Below, in pieces: positions 20,844 through 29,417 of a DNA stretch of 64,000 bases. The notes under the pieces are model-generated. The model did no database searches, was not told the origin of the DNA, and saw nothing but the letters and a program-made list of their open reading frames with translations. The translations under genes and the position numbers were made by a program. This DNA comes from Ignavibacteria bacterium RIFOXYC2_FULL_35_21 (lineage in GTDB: Bacteria; Bacteroidota; Ignavibacteria; Kapaibacteriales; UBA2268), in the NCBI GenBank assembly GCA_001804705.1, contig MHAY01000013.1, forward strand, positions 48,244 to 112,243, given 5' to 3'. Every line of letters begins with the position of its first letter. Positions within the stretch are counted from its first letter, which is position 1.

Positions 20844-22121
20844 TTAAGCACCAACCAGCTTTTTGAAAGCAGCAGTCGGAAGTGATTTGGGCCTTGTAAT
20901 AGGATAACCCATTGCACGTGCAACGACTCCCTGGGAACAAATGCCTAATGCCCTCGAAATGCTGAACAGTACTGTATAGTAGCTGAATTCGGTTAATCCA
21001 TAGTGATATAGTAAACCACCCGAACCTGCATCAACATTGGGCCATGGGTCCTTAATCTTCTGAACCTGAGAGAGAACTTTCGGAACAACGTTAAATACTC
21101 TTTCAACTGTCTGGAATACAGGGTCATTCGGCATATACTTCTTACCAAAAGCAAGGAAAGCATCATAGCGCGGGTCAGTGATTCTCAGTACTGCATGTCC
21201 GTAACCAGGCACAACTTTTCCGGATTCGAGTGTTTCTTGAGCAAACTTTTCGAGTTGTTCTTCAGTAGGTGACCCACCAAATTTTTTCATGGTATCGAGG
21301 ACCCATCCTAAACATTCCTGATTTGCTAATCCGTGTAGTGGGCCTGCTAAGCCATTCAGGCCGGCTGATAATGAATAATACAAATCCGAAAGTGCCGAGC
21401 TTACGGTTGCTGCAGTATAGGCACTGACATTTCCACCTTCATGGTCACAATGGAGTGTAAGATACAATCTCATCATCAATGAAAATTCTCCGTTTGGGTC
21501 AGGTAAGCCGAGCATATGCACATAGTTTTTTGCCCAATCCGCTGTCTTGTCCGATTCAATTCTCGGTCCCTTATTAAATCTTTTGCGATAAACATAAGCA
21601 CCGATTGCAGGCAGTTTTGCAATAATGTCGAGTGCATCCTCATAAGTCGGGTCCCAGTAATCGTCTTTCTTCATACCTTCGCTGTAACGCTTAGCATACT
21701 TCGATTCTTTCTGCATAACAAGAATTGCTGTGTTGAACATTGCCATAGGATGAGAATCTGCCGGCATAGAATCGAGAACGTTCCAAACATACTGGGGAAC
21801 ATCTTCGCGTGCTCTTAAATCTTTTTGCAAATCTTTTAATTCAGCTTCATTCGGAAGCTCGCCGGTTAGCAATAACCAAAGAATTTCTTCGGGTAATTTT
21901 TCTGTGATATGCTTCAATTCGATTCCTCGAATAATCAAACCTTTATCAGGTGGCACTTCAGAAGTATCGCATACAAGTCCTTTTACTCCTCTCAAACCGC
22001 CATATGCTTGTGCAAGGGTTACTTTGGAAACTTCTTTATCCCCATGTTCTTTTACAAACGCACCAATTTCAGCTTTGAGCTGGGGGAATTGCTTTGCTAA
22101 TTTTTCTTTTAACATTGACAT
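20844..22121 (-). CDS. gltA: Citrate synthase, type I / eukaryotic-like
   Basis: TLAQAYGGLRGVKGLVCDTSEVPPDKGLIIRG, LHCDHEGGNVSAYTAATVSSALSDLYYSLSAGLNGLAGPLHGLANQE, VPGYGHAVLRITDPRY. Confidence 0.93.
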   Translation of the reverse strand: MSMLKEKLAKQFPQLKAEIGAFVKEHGDKEVSKVTLAQAYGGLRGVKGLVCDTSEVPPDKGLIIRGIELKHITEKLPEEILWLLLTGELPNEAELKDLQKDLRAREDVPQYVWNVLDSMPADSHPMAMFNTAILVMQKESKYAKRYSEGMKKDDYWDPTYEDALDIIAKLPAIGAYVYRKRFNKGPRIESDKTADWAKNYVHMLGLPDPNGEFSLMMRLYLTLHCDHEGGNVSAYTAATVSSALSDLYYSLSAGLNGLAGPLHGLANQECLGWVLDTMKKFGGSPTEEQLEKFAQETLESGKVVPGYGHAVLRITDPRYDAFLAFGKKYMPNDPVFQTVERVFNVVPKVLSQVQKIKDPWPNVDAGSGGLLYHYGLTEFSYYTVLFSISRALGICSQGVVARAMGYPITRPKSLPTAAFKKLVGA

Positions 22122-22413
22122 ACTAAAACCTTTTTTTAATTATTACACAAATGTGTTATTTATATTGAACACCTAAATTAATTCTTTCTAAATTGATAAA
22201 AAACATAATTTAGTAACTTTAAGTAAAATAAAGAGTAAGATATTATTAAAAAATCATCTTTTTTTACAGATTTTAAAAGATATGAAAAAAATCAGCTAAA
22301 AGCAATAGTAATTAAAATAATTTACGATAAATATAAAGTTAATGTAATCAATGTGTGTGAAAAAATTTTTTATTGTGTAATAATTCACAATTACTATCGT
22401 CAAAACAAAAACT

Positions 22414-22497
22414 ATGAAAACAAATTCAAAAAATATATTCAATCGAACACATACAGGCATTGTGGCTCTCTGCTTGCCAACAGTCTCTATGCAGTAA
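22414..22497 (+). CDS. Possible micro-ORF, 27 aa: MKTNSKNIFNRTHTGIVALCLPTVSMQ
   Basis: ATG-to-stop in a long intergenic region; no homology claim; below ORF-track length cut-off. Confidence 0.2.
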   Translation: MKTNSKNIFNRTHTGIVALCLPTVSMQ

Positions 22498-22506
22498 TTA
22501 CTGCAT
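22489..22506. repeat. Perfect 18-bp palindrome ATGCAGTAATTACTGCAT
   Basis: Read directly; overlaps the end of the first micro-ORF. Confidence 0.6.
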
Positions 22507-22543
22507 CTTTAATCAACAAATTTTTATAAGCATTTTGAGGTTA

Positions 22544-22630
22544 ATGATGAAAACATCTTTATCATTTTTTGCATTTACAAATGTAGTCGCAGTAACGGTT
22601 ATTCCTGTTGAAATTTACATTACAAATTAA
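22544..22630 (+). CDS. Possible micro-ORF, 28 aa hydrophobic peptide: MMKTSLSFFAFTNVVAVTVIPVEIYITN
   Basis: Preceded by TGAGG, ends 30 nt before the MATE ORF. Confidence 0.25.
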   Translation: MMKTSLSFFAFTNVVAVTVIPVEIYITN

Positions 22631-22660
22631 AATTACAGATAAAATCTAATAGGAAAGGGA

Positions 22661-24103
22661 ATGGAAAAAACTGAAAATAATTTAACTGCAATAAAAAAGT
22701 TATATTATAAAATGAATTTTAGCGAACTGAAAATAAATTTTAGCGAAGCAGTCAAAGGCACTGACAGAGACTACACAAGCGGGAGCCTGAGAAAAGCAAT
22801 CATTCTACTTTCGATACCCATGGTACTTGAAATGGTGTTCGAATCAATCTTCGCTGTGGTTGATATTTATTTCGTCTCGAAAATCGGAGCAAATGCTGTA
22901 GCATTTGTTGGAATCACCGAATCAATGCTTACTATAGTTTATTCTCTTGCATGGGGATTAAGCACTGCAACATCTGCTGTTGTATCGAGAAGAATTGGTG
23001 AAAAGAATACGATAGCGGCTTCTAATGCCGCATTCCAGGCGATATTGACAGGATTAGGTTTATCTCTTTTTATAGCTATACCCGGATTTATTTTTGCTTC
23101 CGATATGTTAAAGATTATGGGATTATCAGCAAAAATTGCATCTGAATATTCAGGATATACTGCTATCATGCTAGGTGCAAACAGTGTTATTATGCTCCTC
23201 TTTGTGATAAATGCCGTGTTCCGCAGTGCAGGTGATGCGGCGGTTTCAATGAAAGTTCTCTGGCTGGCAAATATTATTAATATCATTCTTGACCCATGTT
23301 TAATATTTGGTTTGGGACCTTTTCCCGAACTTGGAATCAAAGGAGCGGCGATTGCAACAACGACAGGTAGGTCAGTTGCAGTTGTGCTTCAAATCTACAT
23401 CCTGTTTTATGGGAATAAGAGAGTGAAATTCAAACTCTCGGATTTGAAACCTGATTTAAAAGTGATTAAAGACATAATCATATTATCTTTAGGAACAGTC
23501 GGACAAAACATTATAGCTACATCAAGCTGGATTGGTCTGGTGAGAATAGTTTCTGCTTTCGGCAGTGAAGTTGTCGCCGGTTATACAATAGCAATCAGGA
23601 TAATAATATTTTCACTTCTGCCATCATGGGGCATTAGTAATGCAGCTTCTACACTCGTAGGGCAAAACCTCGGTGCTAAGAAACCTGAACGTGCAGAAGA
23701 ATCAGTTTGGGTAACAGCAAAAGCTAATGCAATATTGATGGCAGTAATCGGATTTGTATTTGTATTAATTCCTGAGTCATTGGTCAGTCTATTAACATCA
23801 GACATCGGTGTTATTCAAAAAGGCGGTGAAGCTCTTAGAATCATAAGCTACGGCTTTATTGCTTACGGGCCGGGAATGGTTTTGGTTCATTCGATTAACG
23901 GTGCAGGCGATACAAATACACCGACAAAGATAAACATATTTTGTTATTGGCTTCTCGAAATCCCTCTTGCATATCTTCTTGCAATGAGTCTTAACTTAGG
24001 TGAGCAGGGAGTGTTTTATGCAATTGTTATTTCTGAAATAGCTATGACCGTAACAGCAGGACTTGTATTCAGAAAAGGAAAATGGAAGGAAAGAGTTGTT
24101 TGA
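22661..24103 (+). CDS. MATE family efflux transporter
   Basis: Multi-TM protein with LRKAIILLSIPMVLEMVFESIFAVVDIYFVSKIGANAVAFVGITESMLTI and GAKKPERAEESVW. Confidence 0.9.
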   Translation: MEKTENNLTAIKKLYYKMNFSELKINFSEAVKGTDRDYTSGSLRKAIILLSIPMVLEMVFESIFAVVDIYFVSKIGANAVAFVGITESMLTIVYSLAWGLSTATSAVVSRRIGEKNTIAASNAAFQAILTGLGLSLFIAIPGFIFASDMLKIMGLSAKIASEYSGYTAIMLGANSVIMLLFVINAVFRSAGDAAVSMKVLWLANIINIILDPCLIFGLGPFPELGIKGAAIATTTGRSVAVVLQIYILFYGNKRVKFKLSDLKPDLKVIKDIIILSLGTVGQNIIATSSWIGLVRIVSAFGSEVVAGYTIAIRIIIFSLLPSWGISNAASTLVGQNLGAKKPERAEESVWVTAKANAILMAVIGFVFVLIPESLVSLLTSDIGVIQKGGEALRIISYGFIAYGPGMVLVHSINGAGDTNTPTKINIFCYWLLEIPLAYLLAMSLNLGEQGVFYAIVISEIAMTVTAGLVFRKGKWKERVV

Positions 24104-24112
24104 TAATATTGG

Positions 24113-24131
24113 GTCAGGAATTTTTCCTGAC
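24113..24131 (+). terminator. Hairpin downstream of MATE gene
   Basis: GTCAGGAA-TTT-TTCCTGAC perfect stem. Confidence 0.5.
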
Positions 24132-24216
24132 GCAATTATTTAATATATTTCTTATTATATCTAAAATTTTAAGAAATTTGTAAGCTAATTTTTTAACATT
24201 AATGAAAAAATAAATT

Positions 24217-25158
24217 ATGGCTCGTGTTTTAATTACAGGTGGTGCAGGGTTTCTCGGTTCGCATTTGTGCGACAGATTCCTTGCGGAAGGCGACAAGGTT
24301 ATTTGTATTGACAATTTTATTACAGGCTCACCCGATAATATTGCTCACATGTTTGGAAATAAAAATTTCAAATTCATTCAGCATGATGTTACTAATTATA
24401 TTTATGTTGATGGAAAGGTAGATTATATACTGCATTTCGCTTCGCCCGCTTCACCTATTGATTATCTTAAACTTCCGATTCAGACCTTAAAAGTAGGTTC
24501 ACTCGGAACTCACAAAACCCTTGGATTGGCATTGGCAAAGAAAGCGAGATACTTACTGGCAAGCACAAGCGAAACTTATGGGGATCCCGCTATTCACCCG
24601 CAACCTGAGACTTATTGGGGTAATGTAAATCCTGTAGGATTCAGAGGAGTGTATGACGAAGCAAAACGCTTTGCAGAAGCAATGACTATGGCATACCACC
24701 GATTTCATAAAGTTGATACCAGAATAGTACGCATATTCAACACCTATGGCCCGAGAATGAGACTTATGGACGGAAGGGCTATTCCTGCTTTCATCACACA
24801 GGCACTCGGGCACAAGCCTGTAACTGTTTTTGGTGACGGAAGCCAGACACGCTCTGTCTGCTATGTGGATGACTTGATTGAAGGAATTTACAGACTGCTC
24901 TTGTCGAATGAAGTTGAACCTGTAAACATTGGCAATCCCGGTGAGCTTTCGATGCTCGAGCTTGCAAAAGAAATAATCGAATTAACAAATTCAAAAAGCA
25001 AAATCATTTACAAAAAACTTCCTGAAGACGACCCAAAAGTTCGTCAGCCGGACATCAGCAAAGCTAAGAAAATATTAAAATGGAAACCGAAAGTCAATCG
25101 TAAGGAGGGACTGAAAGCCACAATCGAAGATTTTAAAATGAGATTACATATTAAATAA
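24217..25158 (+). CDS. UDP-glucuronate decarboxylase-like SDR
   Basis: [71 protein letters not shown]. Confidence 0.88.
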   Translation: MARVLITGGAGFLGSHLCDRFLAEGDKVICIDNFITGSPDNIAHMFGNKNFKFIQHDVTNYIYVDGKVDYILHFASPASPIDYLKLPIQTLKVGSLGTHKTLGLALAKKARYLLASTSETYGDPAIHPQPETYWGNVNPVGFRGVYDEAKRFAEAMTMAYHRFHKVDTRIVRIFNTYGPRMRLMDGRAIPAFITQALGHKPVTVFGDGSQTRSVCYVDDLIEGIYRLLLSNEVEPVNIGNPGELSMLELAKEIIELTNSKSKIIYKKLPEDDPKVRQPDISKAKKILKWKPKVNRKEGLKATIEDFKMRLHIK

Positions 25159-25217
25159 ATTTGATATTTGAATTTTCAATTTTAAATGGATTTTATGTTA
25201 TATTTAACCTGTAATTA

Positions 25218-25248
25218 TTTGATTTAGTCATTGAATATACTATATTTG
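25218..25248 (+). promoter_or_regulatory. Bacteroidota-type promoter: TTTG-N19-TATATTTG
   Basis: TTTG at 25218-25221, TATATTTG at 25241-25248, spacer exactly 19 nt; ATG begins at 25253. Confidence 0.7.
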
Positions 25249-25252
25249 TATT

Positions 25253-25459
25253 ATGTTTGATGATAATTTTAAAATGGATAAAACTGCTTTTTCTATCTGC
25301 ACTTTCGAGGAAGCAGCAGAACAAGATAAAGCATATTGGTTGAGTAAGACTCCTCAAGTAAGGTTAGCTGCTCTTGAATACATGAGGCAAATGTTATATG
25401 GCTATGACCCGGATACCGCAAGAATTCAAAGAATTCTTACAGTTGTTGAACCTGCATAA
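25253..25459 (+). CDS. Small protein of unknown function upstream of a nucleotidyltransferase (possible TA partner)
   Basis: 68 aa ORF with strong promoter match just upstream; its end overlaps the next ORF. Confidence 0.6.
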   Translation: MFDDNFKMDKTAFSICTFEEAAEQDKAYWLSKTPQVRLAALEYMRQMLYGYDPDTARIQRILTVVEPA

Positions 25460-25847
25460 AGTTGAATACATTCTTCTTGGAGGATACGCAGTGAGCTACC
25501 ATGGTTATCCAAGAACAACGAATGATATTGACATTTGGATTTCCTTTAAAAAAGAAAATATTGAGAAAATAAAAGTTGTATTGAATGCCTTCGGTTTTGG
25601 TTTACCTGAAAATTACCTTGATGAATTTTGGGAATTTGGAAAAATTATTAGGATGGGAATGCCTCCTTTACGAATTGAATTAATATCATCTGCTTCGGGT
25701 ATTGACTTTGATAAATCCTATCAAGATTGTATTAAGGATGAATTCGACGGCATACCAATCAACATCATATCAATTGAACATCTTAAATTAAATAAAAAAG
25801 CAAGTGGAAGAAAAAAAGACCTGAATGACCTTGAAAATTTACCATAA
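25398..25847 (+). CDS. Nucleotidyltransferase-fold protein (AbiEii / DUF6036-like)
   Basis: VEYILLGGYAVSYHGYPRTTNDIDIWIS motif; annotated start overlaps upstream ORF by 62 nt, so the true start may be further downstream. Confidence 0.72.
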   Translation: MAMTRIPQEFKEFLQLLNLHKVEYILLGGYAVSYHGYPRTTNDIDIWISFKKENIEKIKVVLNAFGFGLPENYLDEFWEFGKIIRMGMPPLRIELISSASGIDFDKSYQDCIKDEFDGIPINIISIEHLKLNKKASGRKKDLNDLENLP

Positions 25848-25879
25848 CAATTTTTCCTAATTCCGAAATGTTAATTAAT

Positions 25880-26067
25880 CCCAGATTATTCAATAGAAAT
25901 TGAAATAGTATAATTTAATGTCATGCTGAGCGAAGTCGAAGCATCTTTCCCCCTTTTTCAAAGGGGGATTAAGGGGGTTTCAGAATCTTCGTCGTTACAC
26001 TTCTCAGAATGTCAGTCAGACACTTGCCTTTTGGATAATGATAAACTTCTAATGAATAATTTGGGTT
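25880..26067. repeat. ~190 bp dispersed intergenic repeat, copy 1
   Basis: Near-identical to 45701..45889; contains CATGCTGAGCGAAGTCGAAGCAT and CCCCCTTTTTCAAAGGGGG hairpins. Confidence 0.9.
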
Positions 26068-26072
26068 AATTA

Positions 26073-26891
26073 TTAATTGGGAGGGACCCAACCAGATCGC
26101 TTCCATTTAATTAAATGTATGTCAGCGTTTCCTATATATAGTTTCATCTTTGCCTGAATTGGTATGCGGGCATTGTCGTCACTGAACCAGCCTTCGAAAT
26201 GTCCTGTTACACCATATACTCCTTTCCAGTCTGCTTTACCATTGAAATAAACTGTCCTTACCGGATAGCTGATAGCATCAATCTCGATATTCTCAACCTT
26301 GCCTGAAAAATTGATGTATGTGTTGCATGTATCATGCTCCATGAATGTTGGAATTTTTACACTTCTGTTAACTTTCACGTATTGCCTTGCTGTAAAAAAT
26401 AAAGATAAGCCGTCGCTCATTTTTTTGCTGCTCAAAATTGTACTACTGTCGAACATTTTACTATTGTTCCACATTTCATATTTAATATTTCCATCGGATT
26501 GATTGAAGAATATCTTCTGGAAATCCCAGGTGCCGTCTGATTTCTTTGTACTTCCCTCAAACTTGCGAGAAAATGAAACCGAAGGGTCAATCCAGCTCTG
26601 ATAAATAGAATGAAGGTCAACAAAGGGTATGCCGCGGTAAGAGTCCATGTAACACTTTGCTTTCCAAATTTCGTATCCGTTAAGATTTTGTTTGCCTTCA
26701 GTAATCACTTTGATTGAGCCAAGTCTTATTCCCATAAATGAAACTTCATAATACAATTCCTCACCCGGAACCATCACCTGTGAGTAAGTGAATAGTGAAA
26801 AGTGAATAGTGAATAATACAATAGAGAAAGTAAATCTGAGATTCCAATATCCGAATAAATTTTTCAATATAATTCCTAAATGACAAAACAC
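26073..26891 (-). CDS. DUF3108-like exported protein
   Basis: Signal peptide; VPGEELYYEVSFMGIRLGSIKVITEG... Confidence 0.7.
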   Translation of the reverse strand: MFCHLGIILKNLFGYWNLRFTFSIVLFTIHFSLFTYSQVMVPGEELYYEVSFMGIRLGSIKVITEGKQNLNGYEIWKAKCYMDSYRGIPFVDLHSIYQSWIDPSVSFSRKFEGSTKKSDGTWDFQKIFFNQSDGNIKYEMWNNSKMFDSSTILSSKKMSDGLSLFFTARQYVKVNRSVKIPTFMEHDTCNTYINFSGKVENIEIDAISYPVRTVYFNGKADWKGVYGVTGHFEGWFSDDNARIPIQAKMKLYIGNADIHLIKWKRSGWVPPN

Positions 26892-26926
26892 AGGAAGCTA
26901 AAACGAATTGATGGTGAAAATATGAT

Positions 26927-27355
26927 TTATACCGGATTTTTGATTTTAAATACTTTCCTGAAAAACGGTTCAATTAATAATGCAAATAGCACGAATCCAA
27001 GACCCAGTGGAATGAGAATAGGAATCTTTATTCCTGAAAAAAATGATTTTAGATAAAGGCCAAAAGTATTAGTAAGCATTTCAAAATCCCTTGCAATAGT
27101 AAATTGACTTGCTCCTTCTCCTGATGAAACAGAAACGGCAAGAATAATTAGTGTAATAGATAAGACAACAAAAGTTACAAGAAGAAACCATGCTTTGCGG
27201 CTTATAATAGGCTTGTATTCTATAGCCCATACAGGTTTCATTGCTGATATTTGAGTCATTACATTATTTGTAAAATCCCCGGACGGCTCGTGAATACTTG
27301 ATTTCCTCAATATATTCTTCACGAGAAAGTCTGTGTTAATATTATCTTTTCCCAT
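26927..27355 (-). CDS. Putative membrane-anchored anti-sigma-like protein
   Basis: Short cytoplasmic N-terminus and TM segments; lies 3 nt downstream of an ECF sigma gene. Confidence 0.5.
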   Translation of the reverse strand: MGKDNINTDFLVKNILRKSSIHEPSGDFTNNVMTQISAMKPVWAIEYKPIISRKAWFLLVTFVVLSITLIILAVSVSSGEGASQFTIARDFEMLTNTFGLYLKSFFSGIKIPILIPLGLGFVLFALLIEPFFRKVFKIKNPV

Positions 27356-27358
27356 CTC

Positions 27359-27943
27359 TTACACCAAAATATTGATTTCTTCTTTTAATAATTTTTTCAA
27401 AATAATAAACAATTTCTTTCTGGAACGATATAGAATCACTTTTATGTTTGACCTGCTCAAACCTGTGATTTCACTTATTTCTCCTACTGACATACCATCG
27501 AGGTAGAACAATGTCAATAGTAAACTTTCATTCTCATCTAACTTATCGAGTGCTATATCTATATATTTTCTCTGCTCTTCGGCTTCGAGAGAGTTCAATG
27601 AACTATTTACAAAATCAGGCTCTTCGTTTTCAATGTATTCATCATCAATTCTCTCTGTCTTAATTTCCGTCTTACGCTTCCGCAGTTTCGATATGGCTGT
27701 CGTATATGCAATTCGATAAAGCCATGTCGAAAAACTCGCCTTTCCGTTGTAATCATTCATGCAAGAATAAACCTTTATAAAAGTATCCTGAGCCGACTCT
27801 TCTGCATCCTCCCTGTTTCGCAGAATCCGAATAGAAACAGAAAACACCATCTGCTTGTATTTATTGACAACAAAAGCAAAGGCATTTTTATCTCCTTTCA
27901 GAATCTTCTGAATATATATGTTATCGGAAGCTCCATCTTTCAT
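27359..27943 (-). CDS. RNA polymerase sigma-70 factor, ECF subfamily
   Basis: VNKYKQMVFSVSIRILRNREDAEESAQDTFIKVY; LTLFYLDGMSVGEISEITGLSRSNIKVILYRSRKKL. Confidence 0.95.
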   Translation of the reverse strand: MKDGASDNIYIQKILKGDKNAFAFVVNKYKQMVFSVSIRILRNREDAEESAQDTFIKVYSCMNDYNGKASFSTWLYRIAYTTAISKLRKRKTEIKTERIDDEYIENEEPDFVNSSLNSLEAEEQRKYIDIALDKLDENESLLLTLFYLDGMSVGEISEITGLSRSNIKVILYRSRKKLFIILKKLLKEEINILV

Positions 27944-28064
27944 AAATCATTTGACGTAACAAAAGGGAAAGTGGTTACAACAATTTTCAAATTATTTGTA
28001 ACCACATTTCAATTTTCTGCGTCAAACGGGAAGTTGAATTATTGAATTTTTAAGGAGTTTTGTA

Positions 28065-28418
28065 ATGAACAATTTAGAAGACATTTTAATCCCGCTTTTT
28101 TCGATTGTATTTACATTCGGTACAATTTTCGGAATAGTTTATTTATACTTCATCACAAGGCATAAGGAAAGGCTTGCACTGATTGAAAAGGGAATAGATG
28201 CAAAAATATTCATGTATGAAAGAAAGCCGTTTTATATACTTATGAAGTTAGGTTTGCTCTCTATCGGAGTAGCAATCGGCATACTTCTGGGTAACCTGCT
28301 GGATGCAACAACGGTAATGGATGCTGAAGTTGCCTATCCATCTATGATATTTTTATTTGGAGGTATTGCACTCGTTCTGACTTACTTTATCGAGAAGAAA
28401 CTGAATAAGAAAGAATAG
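28065..28418 (+). CDS. DUF6249-like small membrane protein
   Basis: FITRHKERLALIEKGIDAKIF followed by two TM segments. Confidence 0.65.
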   Translation: MNNLEDILIPLFSIVFTFGTIFGIVYLYFITRHKERLALIEKGIDAKIFMYERKPFYILMKLGLLSIGVAIGILLGNLLDATTVMDAEVAYPSMIFLFGGIALVLTYFIEKKLNKKE

Positions 28419-28451
28419 AAGAATCTAAAAAATAATATCTGATAAGATTAG

Positions 28452-28480
28452 CCCCAATCTTCGGATTGGGGTATTTTATT
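28452..28480 (+). terminator. Rho-independent terminator
   Basis: CCCCAATC-TTCG-GATTGGGG then TATTTTATT. Confidence 0.85.
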
Positions 28481-28509
28481 GCACATAACCAAATTTAATG
28501 TTAATTAGA

Positions 28510-29181
28510 TTATTTAATTATTCTATTCAACAATTCTGTTGCGGCAAAGCATCCGAGCTTGTCAGCCTTGTCCCAATCCTCACGGGCGCCATCAAGAAAT
28601 CCCTGGTTAAACTTTGCTGTTCCTCTTTTATAATAAGCCCATGCATATTCAGGCCTTAATTCAATTGCTTTTGTAAAGTCATCAATAGCATCATTAAAAT
28701 CTTCATTATTATAATATGCCAATCCTCTTTGGAAATAAACATTTGCATCGTTAGGATTTAATTGTGTTGCTTTTGTCAAATCTTCGGTTGCACCGCGAAA
28801 GTCCCTTAAGTCCATTTTTATAATTGCTAAATTGAACCGGGCATTAAAATCATCCGGCTTTAGCTCGATTACTCTCATATAATCTGAAATAGCCCGGTCG
28901 TAATTTTGAAGCCAGTGGTATGTATCAGCCCTTGAAGAATATGCATCTGCATTGAAGGGGTCGTATTCAATGGCTTTGTTATAGTGGTTAATTGCATTTT
29001 GATAATTGTGAATGTTAAATTCAGATATGCCTTTGTAATAAAATGCTTCCGAAGGGTCGGGAAGCAATACCTTTCCTTTTGAGAAATCCATGCAATTAAC
29101 AGTTCCGGTGACAAATAAAATCATCGGTACTATAAAGATAGTCTTATATTTATAAAACCATACTTTAGGGCGTTTGAACAT
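28510..29181 (-). CDS. TPR-repeat protein
   Basis: Repeated 34-aa TPR units (AIEYDPFNADAYSSRADTYHWLQNYDRAISDYMRVIELKPDDFNARFNLA...). Confidence 0.9.
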   Translation of the reverse strand: MFKRPKVWFYKYKTIFIVPMILFVTGTVNCMDFSKGKVLLPDPSEAFYYKGISEFNIHNYQNAINHYNKAIEYDPFNADAYSSRADTYHWLQNYDRAISDYMRVIELKPDDFNARFNLAIIKMDLRDFRGATEDLTKATQLNPNDANVYFQRGLAYYNNEDFNDAIDDFTKAIELRPEYAWAYYKRGTAKFNQGFLDGAREDWDKADKLGCFAATELLNRIIK

Positions 29182-29417
29182 AGGCTCTTATTTATTATTT
29201 ATAACCCCTGAATTATTCTTGTAAAATTCTTAAAATTAGACAAGAATAAATATATTTTTAGATAAAACTAACATTATGACATAAATAATTAAAAAATATT
29301 TTATTAAAATCAAAATTTATTATTCATATTCCTATATTCTCATGCAACTAAGTTCTTAATTTTTCGTATTATAGTGAAAAATCAGTAATTTTACTGAATT
29401 TTAAATTTGAGCGTCAA

